Assembly (NCBI GenBank): GCA_905215775.1
Contig: CAJMRM010000058.1
Location: forward strand, 1-16,673
Source of the DNA: an uncultured bacterium
Lineage (GTDB): Bacteria > Bacillota > Clostridia > Lachnospirales > Lachnospiraceae
Length of the DNA: 16,673 nucleotides
Direction: 5' to 3'
The position numbers and the translations under genes are program-made. Under the pieces are notes generated by a model, which saw only the letters and a list, made by a program, of their open reading frames with translations, was not told the origin of the DNA and searched no databases. This document shows positions 7,066-14,479 of this stretch, one piece after another (the first letter of the stretch is position 1; every line of letters begins with the position of its first letter).

Positions 7066-8310
7066 TTAGTCAGTGATCTCAATCTTGTATGTGCCGTCAC
7101 TCTGTTTTGTGATCCTGTATTTCACGCCGTCGGCATCGGTCACGGTACCGCTGGTCTTTACCTTACCCTGCTCGTTTACTACGTAATCCTTGCCGTCAAC
7201 GCTTACCTTTTCGTACTTCATTCCTTCCTCTGCCCGGATCAGAACGCCTTCCTCATAGAGGGCTCCGTCCTTGATGCCAGTGTAGCCGTCGCCGCGGTTT
7301 CCGAGAGAACCGGTGGTCGTGAAGTAGAATACCTCGTTATCATGGTCGTCGTCGTTTACAACTACGCGGCCTGTCATCATCTCGCCGTTATCCGGATTAA
7401 AGTAGAACTTTCTTCCGTCTTCCACCTCAACCATTCCAGTCACCATGCGGCCCTGGGTATCGAAGCAGTAGGTCTCGCCTTTGATCTTTGCCATACCGTA
7501 GTGTCCGCCGATCACGGTCGTCTTATACTCGGTGGAGTATGCGCGGCCGTCACGGAAGTAATACCAGCTTTCCTCCGCATCGTCGGGAGAAGCCAGATAC
7601 TGCCAGCCGTCTGCCTGCTGTCCGCCGCTTCTGTAATACCGTAAGTGAGCCGTATCCGAGCTGGACAGATCGTCCCGGCCGGTGGAGGTATAGTCGGACG
7701 GGTTCACCCATCCGGTCAGCATCCTGCCTTCGTGGTCAAAGATATATGAGGTACCGCCGATGCTCTTTTCTGTCTCCCGCACCATCTTTCCGTTGGTGCC
7801 GAAATAGAACCAGTACTCGCCCCAGTCGTCATTGGGATCCGGAAGCTTCTTCCAGCCAGCTGTCATTGCTCCGGAATTCCCCAGATAATAAATATCTCCG
7901 TCCAGATCCTGCCAGCCGGTGGCCATTACGGAATTATTGAAATAATACCATACGTCATGGATCTGCTTCCAGCCGTTTTCGTAGGCCTTTCCGTTGGCGC
8001 CGAAATATCTCCAGCCGCCTTCGTGATCCCAGTTGTCACTCAGCTCTCTCCATTCGTTGAGGACCATTTCGCCGCTGCTGTTCACATAATAGGTGTCGTC
8101 GATCAGGCTGTTGGTCCGCATCACGCCGTTGGAATCCATATAATACCATTTTTCATTCACTTTTACCCAGTCGTCCTGGACCATTCTTCCTGTGGAATCG
8201 TTGTAGTAATACCAGTTCCCGTTTTTCTGGGACCATCCTGCAAAGGAAGTCATGGCCATTCCGGCTGTGAATGCCGCTGCCAGCGTCATAACTAATAAAC
8301 CTTTTCTCAT
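7066..8310 (-). CDS. Secreted cell-wall-binding repeat protein (choline-binding type)
   Basis: A 414-residue exported protein. The signal peptide is MRKGLLVMTLAAAFTAGMA, with cleavage expected after SFA (residue 24). The mature part is almost wholly Trp/Tyr/Gly-rich repeats of the CW_binding_1/glucan-binding type: NGNWYYYNDSTGRMVQDDW, EKWYYMDSNGVM, DDTYYVNSSGEMVLNEW, DVWYYFNNSVMATGWQ, DIYYLGNSGAMTAGW and degenerate later copies, about ten in all. The last ~60 residues (EKVSVDGKDYVVNEQGK…) are more divergent. No hydrolase, peptidase or sortase motif is seen, so a structural, adhesive or wall-decoration role is inferred. AAGGAGG lies about eight bases before the ATG. It appears to be transcribed alone, with its own terminator. 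Confidence 0.85.
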   Translation of the reverse strand: MRKGLLVMTLAAAFTAGMAMTSFAGWSQKNGNWYYYNDSTGRMVQDDWVKVNEKWYYMDSNGVMRTNSLIDDTYYVNSSGEMVLNEWRELSDNWDHEGGWRYFGANGKAYENGWKQIHDVWYYFNNSVMATGWQDLDGDIYYLGNSGAMTAGWKKLPDPNDDWGEYWFYFGTNGKMVRETEKSIGGTSYIFDHEGRMLTGWVNPSDYTSTGRDDLSSSDTAHLRYYRSGGQQADGWQYLASPDDAEESWYYFRDGRAYSTEYKTTVIGGHYGMAKIKGETYCFDTQGRMVTGMVEVEDGRKFYFNPDNGEMMTGRVVVNDDDHDNEVFYFTTTGSLGNRGDGYTGIKDGALYEEGVLIRAEEGMKYEKVSVDGKDYVVNEQGKVKTSGTVTDADGVKYRITKQSDGTYKIEITD

Positions 8311-8370
8311 ATCATTTCCTCCTTTATTAAAAAGTCTGTCAAAATTATTCTTTTCTCATCTGTTGTATGG

Positions 8371-8379
8371 AGTATATCA
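8371..8379 (-). promoter_or_regulatory. Extended -10 promoter of the wall-binding protein gene
   Basis: TGATATACT on the minus strand is an extended -10 (TGn plus TATACT) ~60 bases before the start codon. No convincing -35 is seen, as expected for an extended -10 site in the A/T-rich stretch upstream. Confidence 0.4.
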
Positions 8380-8467
8380 TATTTCTGTATTTTTTTTATC
8401 ACTTTTTCTTCACGTTTTCATTACAATTCTATGAAGCATTTATGGCAAAAAAGTGGCAGAAAGACGG

Positions 8468-8661
8468 CCCCTCCCCCACCCCTGCCTCCCCTGGGGTTCG
8501 GAGCCCGGTCTTCCGAGGCCCGCCTGGCTCTGCTAAGAACATGAGACAGCATGGACAACTCGCTGCGCTCAGACAAGTCCATGCTGCCTCATAACGCAGA
8601 TCCCGCCGGACCGGGAAGTCCAGGGGGCTCCTGCACACGGGGAGGCAGGGGTGGGGGCGGG
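8468..8661. repeat. ~194-bp imperfect palindrome in the intergenic region
   Basis: This is the main content of the 423-bp non-coding gap 8311-8733. The outer arms 8473-8491 and 8639-8657 are perfectly complementary over 19 bases. The middle arms pair with gaps (GGAGCCC…GGTCTTCC opposite GGACTTCC…GGGGGCTCC). The inner arms 8541-8556 and 8577-8592 pair at 15 of 16 positions around a 20-base loop. The single inner mismatch would be a G-U pair only in minus-strand RNA. It could be a dispersed non-autonomous element, a structured RNA or a terminator for the upstream membrane-protein gene. No T-tract directly follows it, and no target-site duplication was identified. Confidence 0.75.
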
Positions 8662-8681
8662 ACCTGGGAATATCGGAAGTT

Positions 8682-8725
8682 GGGGGGAGAAAGGGAGGAG
8701 GGGAGGGAAAGGGAAAGGGAAAGGG
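8682..8725 (+). other. G-quadruplex-forming polypurine tract
   Basis: The plus strand is purine-only here. It includes four GGG runs at 8705-8707, 8711-8713, 8717-8719 and 8723-8725 separated by AAA, preceded by GGGGGG at 8682-8687. This is a canonical G4 pattern and also a GGGAAA hexamer repeat. It lies nine bases beyond the stop of the membrane-protein gene and next to the large palindrome. Confidence 0.7.
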
Positions 8726-8733
8726 ATCAGGAT

Positions 8734-9942
8734 CTATTGGTGGATTGTGTGGTATTTTAGGCCCAGAGCGCTTTTTCTCAGGCAGATCCTTCTTGTGTCT
8801 CCGATGGCTGTGTTTTTGTATACACTTCTGGAGGTCTTGAATTTTGTTTTTTCTCCGTGCCAGTTTCCGTATAGATAGTAGTCGGTGGTACTGCCGCTGG
8901 TGCTGATGTCTTTGTCTGTAACGGATATGGGGTCGTGGGCCGCTTTTTCGAAGGTCAGCAGGAAGTTCAGAGGGAATGTGGCCGTGAATGAGATGACCAG
9001 GATTGCCAGAATGACTGATAGCTTCCGGGACAGTCTCTGGGGTACCTTTGCTCCTGCTGATCTGATGATGTATGGGATGGACAGCAGGGCTGTTAAATAA
9101 ATGGTGATCCTGAGCAGGCTCCCCAGATCGTAATCAAAGCTTTTTGGGACGCTCAGACATAAAAGCATTGCGATTACAGGACCCAGGACCGGCATCCGGA
9201 GTGCGTTCTGCTCTCCTTTTTTTGTGGTAGTTTCTATATAGATGTATGGGTAGTACCAGAGGTAGATCCCGTAGGCGGCCAGAAGTACAAAAAGAAAGAT
9301 TGCGGCCATGGGCTTACCGCCTGCCAGGAAGGCCGCTGCATTCAGAAGTATCAGGATCCAGCCTGCTGCTTTTAAAAATTTCTTTGCACCGGCAATGTGA
9401 AAGGGCCCGCTTCCTTCTGACAGGCTCTCCACTGTCTTTGTTTCGTCTGCGATGGATCTGTAATGATTTTTCTCCATGATGTTTAATGCATTTATGTATT
9501 GGGATACGTTTTCTCCCTTTTCTGTCATTTCGCCAAGATCTACGCTTGGAATGTCGTTTTTCAGGAGCGCTTCAAATAATACTTCCAGATCGGCCAGCGC
9601 ATGGTCCAGCGTGACGAGCCGGTTATACTGCCGGTCCACAAGGACCATCTGTGTCCGGTTTCCCAGAGGGACCAGGAGCAAGCACCGGATATCACTGTAT
9701 TTTACCTGTTTCGGCTGTTTGAATAAATGGAAAAAGATCAATCGGTCCTCTTCCACGAGGATCGTTTCTTTTTTATAGGCCAGAAGGAGCAGGATCCCCA
9801 GCGCCGCAAATGGTAAAAAGCAGATGGAAGCCGCGATGTTTCCCGTTATGGCAAGGAAAAGGCTGACCAGTGCAAATATGGCTGTGGTGATGATGCCGAT
9901 GATTTTTACAAATACGCCGCTTCTTATAATTTTCTTTTCCAT
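8734..9942 (-). CDS. Multi-pass membrane protein with a PH-like cytoplasmic segment, function unknown
   Basis: I do not recognise a named family. The 402-residue product shows two N-terminal membrane helices (~11-32, 37-56). A beta-rich segment follows (~58-128: ETILVEEDRLIFFHLFKQPK, YSDIRCLLLVPLGNRTQMVL) that resembles bacterial PH-like domains. Then come a charged linker, about five more helices (~187-207, 211-232, 250-266, 275-294, 306-331) and a ~70-residue hydrophilic C-terminus (DYYLYGNWHGEKTKFKTSRS). The start at 9942 (MEKKIIRSG) has GGGGA at usable distance. An in-frame ATG at 9969 has no ribosome site, though it cannot be excluded. It has its own strong promoter and lies between leuA and the wall-protein gene, with no operon partner. 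A sensor or envelope-regulatory role would be a guess. Confidence 0.75.
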   Translation of the reverse strand: MEKKIIRSGVFVKIIGIITTAIFALVSLFLAITGNIAASICFLPFAALGILLLLAYKKETILVEEDRLIFFHLFKQPKQVKYSDIRCLLLVPLGNRTQMVLVDRQYNRLVTLDHALADLEVLFEALLKNDIPSVDLGEMTEKGENVSQYINALNIMEKNHYRSIADETKTVESLSEGSGPFHIAGAKKFLKAAGWILILLNAAAFLAGGKPMAAIFLFVLLAAYGIYLWYYPYIYIETTTKKGEQNALRMPVLGPVIAMLLCLSVPKSFDYDLGSLLRITIYLTALLSIPYIIRSAGAKVPQRLSRKLSVILAILVISFTATFPLNFLLTFEKAAHDPISVTDKDISTSGSTTDYYLYGNWHGEKTKFKTSRSVYKNTAIGDTRRICLRKSALGLKYHTIHQ

Positions 9943-10012
9943 TTGATCGTCCCCGGTCTGATGTTCCATTATTTCTGTATGATCTTTTCTGATGAAAGAA
10001 GCAGATGATGTA

Positions 10013-10040
10013 ATTATACCATGGATCCGGTATGTTTCAA
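10013..10040 (-). promoter_or_regulatory. Strong predicted promoter of the membrane-protein gene
   Basis: On the minus strand TTGAAA (5/6) is spaced 16 bases from an extended -10, TGGTATAAT. It lies just after the leuA terminator, so the membrane-protein gene is independently transcribed. Confidence 0.65.
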
Positions 10041-10082
10041 GAAAGAAGTCCGCCTGCGGCGGGACGCTCTTTCCTATGGCAT

Positions 10083-10122
10083 AAAAAAGGGCCGGAATCC
10101 TTTAGGGGGAGCTTCCGGTCCA
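10083..10122 (-). terminator. Intrinsic terminator of leuA
   Basis: On the minus strand GGACCGGAA … TTCCGGCCC forms the stem around a 15-base loop, followed directly by TTTTTT. It lies ~30 bases after the leuA stop. Confidence 0.85.
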
Positions 10123-10152
10123 AACGAATGGGTATGTAAATGTAAATATAGG

Positions 10153-11823
10153 CTACTTGTCTCCGTATAAACGGTTGACGGCGCTGAAGATGCCGCGCAG
10201 AGAGGCGCGGGTGATGTTGGAGCTGATGCCGACGCCGTAGGTGACGCGCTTCCGGTCCTGATCCATCATGTGGATGTAGGAGGCCGCCTGGGCTCCGGAG
10301 CCGGAGGTCAGGGCGTGCTCGCTGTAATCCAGGACCTTGATATTGATGCCCAGCTCTTCCTCCAGGCCGCGCTGGACGGCGTCGATGGGGCCGTTTCCAA
10401 CGCCCTCAAACTGCTTTTCCACTCCATGGTCCGTGTAGGTGACCACAGCCACGGTGGTAAAATCTCCGGCGGACTCGAAATCCGTAATCTTGCATTTTTT
10501 GAAGTGGTACGGCTCCTTCCGGTCCAGATAATTTTTCCGAAACTCCTCCATGATCTGCTCGGGGGCCACCTCTCCCTGCCGCTCGGCGATCTTCTGGATC
10601 ATGTCGGCGAATTCCTTATGCATGCCCCTGGGCAGCTTGAAGCCAAAGAAGGTATCCATGACAAAGGCCACGCCGCCCTTTCCGGACTGGCTGTTGATCC
10701 GGACGATGGGTTCGTATTCCCGGCCGATATCCGACGGGTCGATGGGGAGATACGGCACCTGCCATACCTTGCTCTGACGCTCCAGGAGCGCATGCATGCC
10801 CTTGTTGATGGCGTCCTGGTGGGAGCCGGAGAAGGCGGTGAACACCAGCTTTCCGGCATAGGGATGGCGGGGATCGATGTGCATTTTCGTACACCGCTCA
10901 TACACCTCCGCGATCCGTTTTACATCGGAGATCTCCAGCTCCGGGTCGATGCCCTGGGAGAACATATTATAAGCCAGGGTCAGGATATCCACATTTCCGG
11001 TCCGCTCGCCGTTTCCGAACAGAGTGCCCTCCACCCGGTCCGCACCTGCCAGGAGCGCCAGCTCTGTGGCCGCCACTCCGGTTCCCCGGTCGTTGTGGGG
11101 ATGGACGCTTAAGATAATGCTTTCCCGGTTTTCCAGATGCCTGTTCATCCATTCGATCTGGTCTGCATACACGTTGGGAGTCGTCATCTCCACCGTGGAC
11201 GGCAGGTTCATGATCATCCTGTGCTCCGGCGTCGGTCCCCATGCTCTCTGGACCGCGTTGCAGATATCCAGGGCGAAATCCAGCTCTGTGCCCGTAAAGC
11301 TCTCCGGTGAATACTCCAGTACCACCTCTCCGTCATGGTCCTTCATATAATTCTTTACCATGGCGACGCCGTCTGTGGCGATCTTTTTGATCTCCTCCCG
11401 GTCCATGTGGAATACCACATCCCGCTGTAAGGTGGATGTGGAATTGTAAATGTGGACCACAGCCTTTTTGATCCCCTGGATGGCCTCAAAGGTACGCTTC
11501 ACCAGGTGCTCCCGGCACTGGGTCAGCACCTGGACCATCACGTCGTCGGGGATCAGATTCCGCTCCACCAACTGTCTTAAGAAGTCAAATTCGATCTGGG
11601 AGGCCGCAGGAAAGCCGATCTCGATCCCCTTAAATCCCATTTCCACCAGGAGATTGAACATCTCGATCTTTTCCTCCACCACCATGGGCTCCACCAGGGC
11701 CTGGTTTCCGTCCCTTAAATCCACGCTGCACCATGCAGGCGCCTTCTGTATCTCTTTTCCGGGCCATTCCCGCTCTGGGTAATGGACCACCGGTACTCTC
11801 TGATATCGTTCCACATTTTTCAT
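10153..11823 (-). CDS. leuA: 2-isopropylmalate synthase
   Basis: Condenses acetyl-CoA with 2-ketoisovalerate, the first committed step of leucine synthesis in the cytoplasm. The 556-residue length and start MKNVERYQRVPVVHYPEREW match the long form (LeuA type 2). The DRE-TIM catalytic barrel carries RDGNQ (37-41), the metal-binding HPHNDRGTG (His241, His243) and GNGERTGNVD (270-279). The C-terminal ~120 residues form the LeuA dimer/feedback domain (GVGNGPIDAVQRGLEEELGI). GGAGG sits nine bases before the ATG. leuB, leuC and leuD are absent here, so the gene stands alone with its own promoter, long leader and terminator. The similar citramalate and homocitrate synthases fit less well. Confidence 0.95.
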   Translation of the reverse strand: MKNVERYQRVPVVHYPEREWPGKEIQKAPAWCSVDLRDGNQALVEPMVVEEKIEMFNLLVEMGFKGIEIGFPAASQIEFDFLRQLVERNLIPDDVMVQVLTQCREHLVKRTFEAIQGIKKAVVHIYNSTSTLQRDVVFHMDREEIKKIATDGVAMVKNYMKDHDGEVVLEYSPESFTGTELDFALDICNAVQRAWGPTPEHRMIMNLPSTVEMTTPNVYADQIEWMNRHLENRESIILSVHPHNDRGTGVAATELALLAGADRVEGTLFGNGERTGNVDILTLAYNMFSQGIDPELEISDVKRIAEVYERCTKMHIDPRHPYAGKLVFTAFSGSHQDAINKGMHALLERQSKVWQVPYLPIDPSDIGREYEPIVRINSQSGKGGVAFVMDTFFGFKLPRGMHKEFADMIQKIAERQGEVAPEQIMEEFRKNYLDRKEPYHFKKCKITDFESAGDFTTVAVVTYTDHGVEKQFEGVGNGPIDAVQRGLEEELGINIKVLDYSEHALTSGSGAQAASYIHMMDQDRKRVTYGVGISSNITRASLRGIFSAVNRLYGDK

Positions 11824-11937
11824 GATCTGCTTCCTCCATTTATGTCCTTCACTGGCGTTTTACGTTCTGAACCATTTTTCCTCCACGTTAAGGCCGGAGT
11901 CGGTAAACCACGCTGTATTTTTCTACGATAAACTGCG

Positions 11938-11967
11938 TTACGCTTTTAGGTCTAACCCCATATCCAT
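11938..11967 (-). CDS. Possible nine-residue leader peptide of leuA
   Basis: Within the leuA leader, ATG at 11967 opens a short frame reading MDMGLDLKA before TAA. AGAGG lies four bases upstream, a tight but possible ribosome site. Leu5 and Leu7 use TTA and CTA, uncommon in this GC-rich region. This is suggestive of leucine-responsive translation, but two leucines could be chance, and no classical terminator/antiterminator follows. Confidence 0.3.
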   Translation of the reverse strand: MDMGLDLKA

Positions 11968-11998
11968 CAGTCCTCTTCTCAGAATTTATGTAAAACAC

Positions 11999-12027
11999 AT
12001 TATATCATCTCATTTCTGTTATAGCAA
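11999..12027 (-). promoter_or_regulatory. Predicted leuA promoter
   Basis: The minus strand has an extended -10, TGATATAAT (core 11999-12004), with TTGCTA (4/6) 17 bases upstream. The -35 overlaps the T-tail of the glmM terminator. Transcription would start near 11992, leaving a ~170-nt leader before leuA. Confidence 0.6.
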
Positions 12028-12060
12028 CAAAAGCTCCCATATCTTTTGTTTATGGGAGCT
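12023..12060 (-). terminator. Intrinsic terminator of glmM
   Basis: On the minus strand AGCTCCCAT and ATGGGAGCT form a perfect 9-bp stem around an 11-base loop, followed by TTTTGTT. It lies 30 bases after the glmM stop. Confidence 0.9.
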
Positions 12061-12089
12061 ATGCCGGGACAAATAATGAGGGCCGCAGC

Positions 12090-13445
12090 TTATAAGACTG
12101 CGTGACCTTTTTTTCTAAGGGCATCGATCACCTGATCCACATACGTTTCACAGATCTCCGTGGATTCGGCCTCCACCATGACGCGGATCAGCGGCTCGGT
12201 TCCGCTCTGTCTGAGGAGCAGCCTTCCGTCGCTTCCCAGAGCCTTTTCCACGTCGGCCGCTGCCTGCTTCACATCCTCGTCGCCCAGGGCTGCTGCCTTG
12301 TCAGCCACCCGCACGTTCTTGAGGACCTGGGGAAGGATCGTCACCTCGGAGGCCAGTCTGGACAAAGTCTCCTTTTTCTCCAGCATGACCTCCATGATCT
12401 TTAAGGAGGTAAGGATCCCGTCGCCGGTGGTGGCGTATTTGCTGAAGATAATATGGCCGGACTGCTCGCCGCCCAGACAATTTCCGGTCTGGGACATGTT
12501 TTCATAGACGTATTTATCGCCCACAGCCGTTTTTTCATAGTCGATGCCCTCCCGGTCCAGGGCCTTATAAAGCCCCAGGTTGGACATGACCGTGGTAACG
12601 ATCTTATTGTTCCTTAAATTTCCCTGCTCCTTCATATATTTTCCGCAGATATAAAGGATCTTATCACCGTCCACCAGCTCGCCGTTTTCGTCCACCGCCA
12701 GGCAGCGGTCTGCATCGCCGTCATAGGCAAAGCCCACGTCCAGATGGTTCTCCTTCACAAAGGCCTGGAGCCTGCCGATATGGGTGGAGCCGCAGTCTGT
12801 ATTGATATTTAAGCCGTCAGGCTCGTTATTGATCACAAAGGTATCGGCTCCCAGGGCGTCGAATACGCTCTTTGCCACAGAGGATGCGCTTCCGTTGGCG
12901 CAGTCCAGCCCCACCTTTTTTCCCTTAAAGGAGCGGGTGGCGATGGAGATCAGATAACCAATGTAACGGTTTCTCCCGGCTGCAAAATCCTGGGTACGGC
13001 CGATCTGGTCCCGTTTTGCCAGAGGAAGCTCTCCCATTTCTCCATCCAGATACTTTTCGATCTCCAGGATCACAGACTCCTCCATTTTCTCGCCGCTGCC
13101 GTTCATAACCTTGATGCCGTTGTCATAATAGGGATTGTGGCTGGCAGAGATCATGATTCCGCAGTCAAAATCCTCGGTCCGGATCACATGGGACACGCTG
13201 GGCGTGGTGGTCACATGAAGCAGATACACGTCTGCCCCCGAAGCCGTAAGGCCGGAGACCAGAGCATACTCAAACATATAGCTGGACCGCCTCGTATCCT
13301 TTCCGATCACAATGCGGCACCGCTCTCCCTTGGCCTTCTGCCCGTAATACCATCCCAGGAAACGTCCCACCTTATAGGCGTGCTCCACCGTCAGATTTAC
13401 GTTGGCCTCTCCCCGGAAGCCATCTGTTCCAAAATATTTTCCCAT
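12090..13445 (-). CDS. glmM: Phosphoglucosamine mutase
   Basis: Interconverts glucosamine-6-P and glucosamine-1-P, supplying UDP-GlcNAc for peptidoglycan. It is 451 residues, typical of GlmM. Seen in order: N-terminal FGTDGFRGEANV; the phosphoserine loop ISASHNPYYDNG (Ser102); the metal loop DGDADR (242-247); the sugar-binding GGEQSGH; and the phosphate-binding RQSGTEPLIRV near the C-terminus. Upstream in-frame ATGs exist at 13454 and 13484. The start at 13445 is chosen because AGGAGG lies nine bases before it, whereas the 13454 ATG directly abuts the same site. The loop sequences favour GlmM over phosphoglucomutase or phosphomannomutase, though relatives can be promiscuous. It follows the rml operon behind terminator-like hairpins. 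Confidence 0.9.
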   Translation of the reverse strand: MGKYFGTDGFRGEANVNLTVEHAYKVGRFLGWYYGQKAKGERCRIVIGKDTRRSSYMFEYALVSGLTASGADVYLLHVTTTPSVSHVIRTEDFDCGIMISASHNPYYDNGIKVMNGSGEKMEESVILEIEKYLDGEMGELPLAKRDQIGRTQDFAAGRNRYIGYLISIATRSFKGKKVGLDCANGSASSVAKSVFDALGADTFVINNEPDGLNINTDCGSTHIGRLQAFVKENHLDVGFAYDGDADRCLAVDENGELVDGDKILYICGKYMKEQGNLRNNKIVTTVMSNLGLYKALDREGIDYEKTAVGDKYVYENMSQTGNCLGGEQSGHIIFSKYATTGDGILTSLKIMEVMLEKKETLSRLASEVTILPQVLKNVRVADKAAALGDEDVKQAAADVEKALGSDGRLLLRQSGTEPLIRVMVEAESTEICETYVDQVIDALRKKGHAVL

Positions 13446-13482
13446 TTTTCTCATCCTCCTAAAAAGGTTTCCCCCCGCTGCC

Positions 13483-13527
13483 AAAAAAGCGGCCGCACGC
13501 CACGTCCCACGCTGTCGGCCGCTTTTC
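13483..13527 (-). terminator. Terminator or attenuator immediately upstream of glmM
   Basis: On the minus strand AAAAGCGGCCG … CGGCCGCTTTTTT has a perfect GC-rich stem, a ~20-base loop and a T6 tail. It ends ~38 bases before the glmM start codon, with no recognisable promoter in between. It may close the rml transcript or act as an attenuator in the glmM leader. Confidence 0.75.
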
Positions 13528-13558
13528 TGATCCCTGTATTATTTTATGCCGCAGCCGC

Positions 13559-13604
13559 CCAAAAGGAAGCCTCCGGCCCCGGAGGTCCCTGCGGAGATCT
13601 CCGC
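13559..13604 (-). terminator. Tandem GC-rich hairpins downstream of rmlD
   Basis: On the minus strand the 14-bp palindrome GCGGAGATCTCCGC (13591-13604) is followed by CCTCCGG-GG-CCGGAGG (13570-13585) and a T-rich tail CTTCCTTTT. The second hairpin is a plausible terminator for the rml operon, ~43 bases after the rmlD stop. Confidence 0.5.
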
Positions 13605-13627
13605 CGCAGCTCCAGTCATCGTTCTTC

Positions 13628-14479
13628 CTACCAGGTGATCTCCTTCAGATAGCGGCCCACTGCGTCCTTCCAGTCCGGAAGCCGTTCAAAGCCGTTTTCC
13701 GTGAGCTTTTCCTTGCTGATCCGGCTGTTCATAGGCCGCTTCGCCTTGGAGGCCGGATATCCGCTGGTGGGAACCGGCGTCACCTTCACCTGGTCCATCC
13801 CCGCCTGACGGAAGATCTCGCAGGCGAACTCATACCAGGAGCATAAGCCCTCGTTGGTGGCATGGTACCGGCCGTATTTCTCCGTCTGGATCATATCCAC
13901 CAGGAGTCTGGCCAGATCGTGGGTATAGGTGGGGGAGCCGATCTGATCGTCCACCACCGTGGCCGCGCCCCGCTCCTTTCCGATGCGGAGCATGGTCTTA
14001 ATGAAGTTCTTTCCATTGACGCCGAAGACCCAGGCAATGCGGACGATGAAGAATTTCTTCACCAGCTCCTCCACTGCCAGCTCTCCCTCATATTTGGTCT
14101 GACCGTATACGTTTAAGGGATGGCGCTGGTCATCCGGCTCCCAGGGACGGGTCCCCTGGCCGTCAAACACGTAATCCGTACTGATGTACATCATCTTGAT
14201 ATCCAGGTCGCGGCAGACCTCTGCAATGTTCCTGGTGCCATCTGCGTTGACCTTTCTGCATACGTCCACATTGTCCTCGGCCGCATCCACAGCCGTATAA
14301 GCGGCACAGTGGATCACAGCGTCCACCTTCGATTCCGTGATCACCTTCCGGCAGGCCCCGGCATCGGTGATGTCCATCTCCTCCAGGTCCACGCCCACGG
14401 GCTCCAGGCCGCGTTTTACCATTTCATTTACCACGTCATGGCCCAGCTGGCCCTTGACGCCTGTTACTAAGATCCTCAT
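13628..14479 (-). CDS. rmlD: dTDP-4-dehydrorhamnose reductase
   Basis: An NAD(P)H-dependent reductase for the last step of dTDP-L-rhamnose synthesis. It is 283 residues, the normal size. The Rossmann start MRILVTGVKGQLG contains GxxGQLG (7-13). The SDR active site is STDYVFDG (100-107) with YGQTK (Tyr125, Lys129). RPMNSRISKEKL near the C-terminus is typical of RmlD. Its ATG shares one base with the rmlB TAA stop (TAATG), indicating translational coupling. The rhamnose is presumably used in surface polysaccharide; no glycosyltransferase is in the window. Confidence 0.95.
   Translation of the reverse strand: MRILVTGVKGQLGHDVVNEMVKRGLEPVGVDLEEMDITDAGACRKVITESKVDAVIHCAAYTAVDAAEDNVDVCRKVNADGTRNIAEVCRDLDIKMMYISTDYVFDGQGTRPWEPDDQRHPLNVYGQTKYEGELAVEELVKKFFIVRIAWVFGVNGKNFIKTMLRIGKERGAATVVDDQIGSPTYTHDLARLLVDMIQTEKYGRYHATNEGLCSWYEFACEIFRQAGMDQVKVTPVPTSGYPASKAKRPMNSRISKEKLTENGFERLPDWKDAVGRYLKEITW

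Noticed and set aside
6612..7076. A 154-codon plus-strand open frame with a 37-residue repeat (ISALQTLYRTLRLRYPSGRI…)
   Set aside because: It exists only because the 111-bp DNA repeat is a multiple of three. It begins inside uvrA antisense, has no ribosome site, and overlaps the SOS promoter and a terminator. The opposite-strand frame 6605-6865 fails for the same reasons.
8429..8760. Small open frames across the large palindrome and G-tract (8367-8594, 8429-8638, 8551-8760, 8651-8878)
   Set aside because: Their composition follows the palindrome and polypurine tract (poly-Gly/Arg/Glu strings), they lack ribosome sites, and they overlap each other on both strands.
10048..10065. GTCCGCC…GGCGGGAC hairpin as a second leuA terminator
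   Set aside because: It has a short stem with a bulge and only a mixed TTCTTTCTT tail. The better terminator at 10083-10122 comes first, so this one is not needed to explain termination.
11824..11998. A T-box leader upstream of leuA
   Set aside because: I could not find the T-box core (GGTGG followed by ACCGCG) or a terminator/antiterminator pair. The leader stays unassigned.
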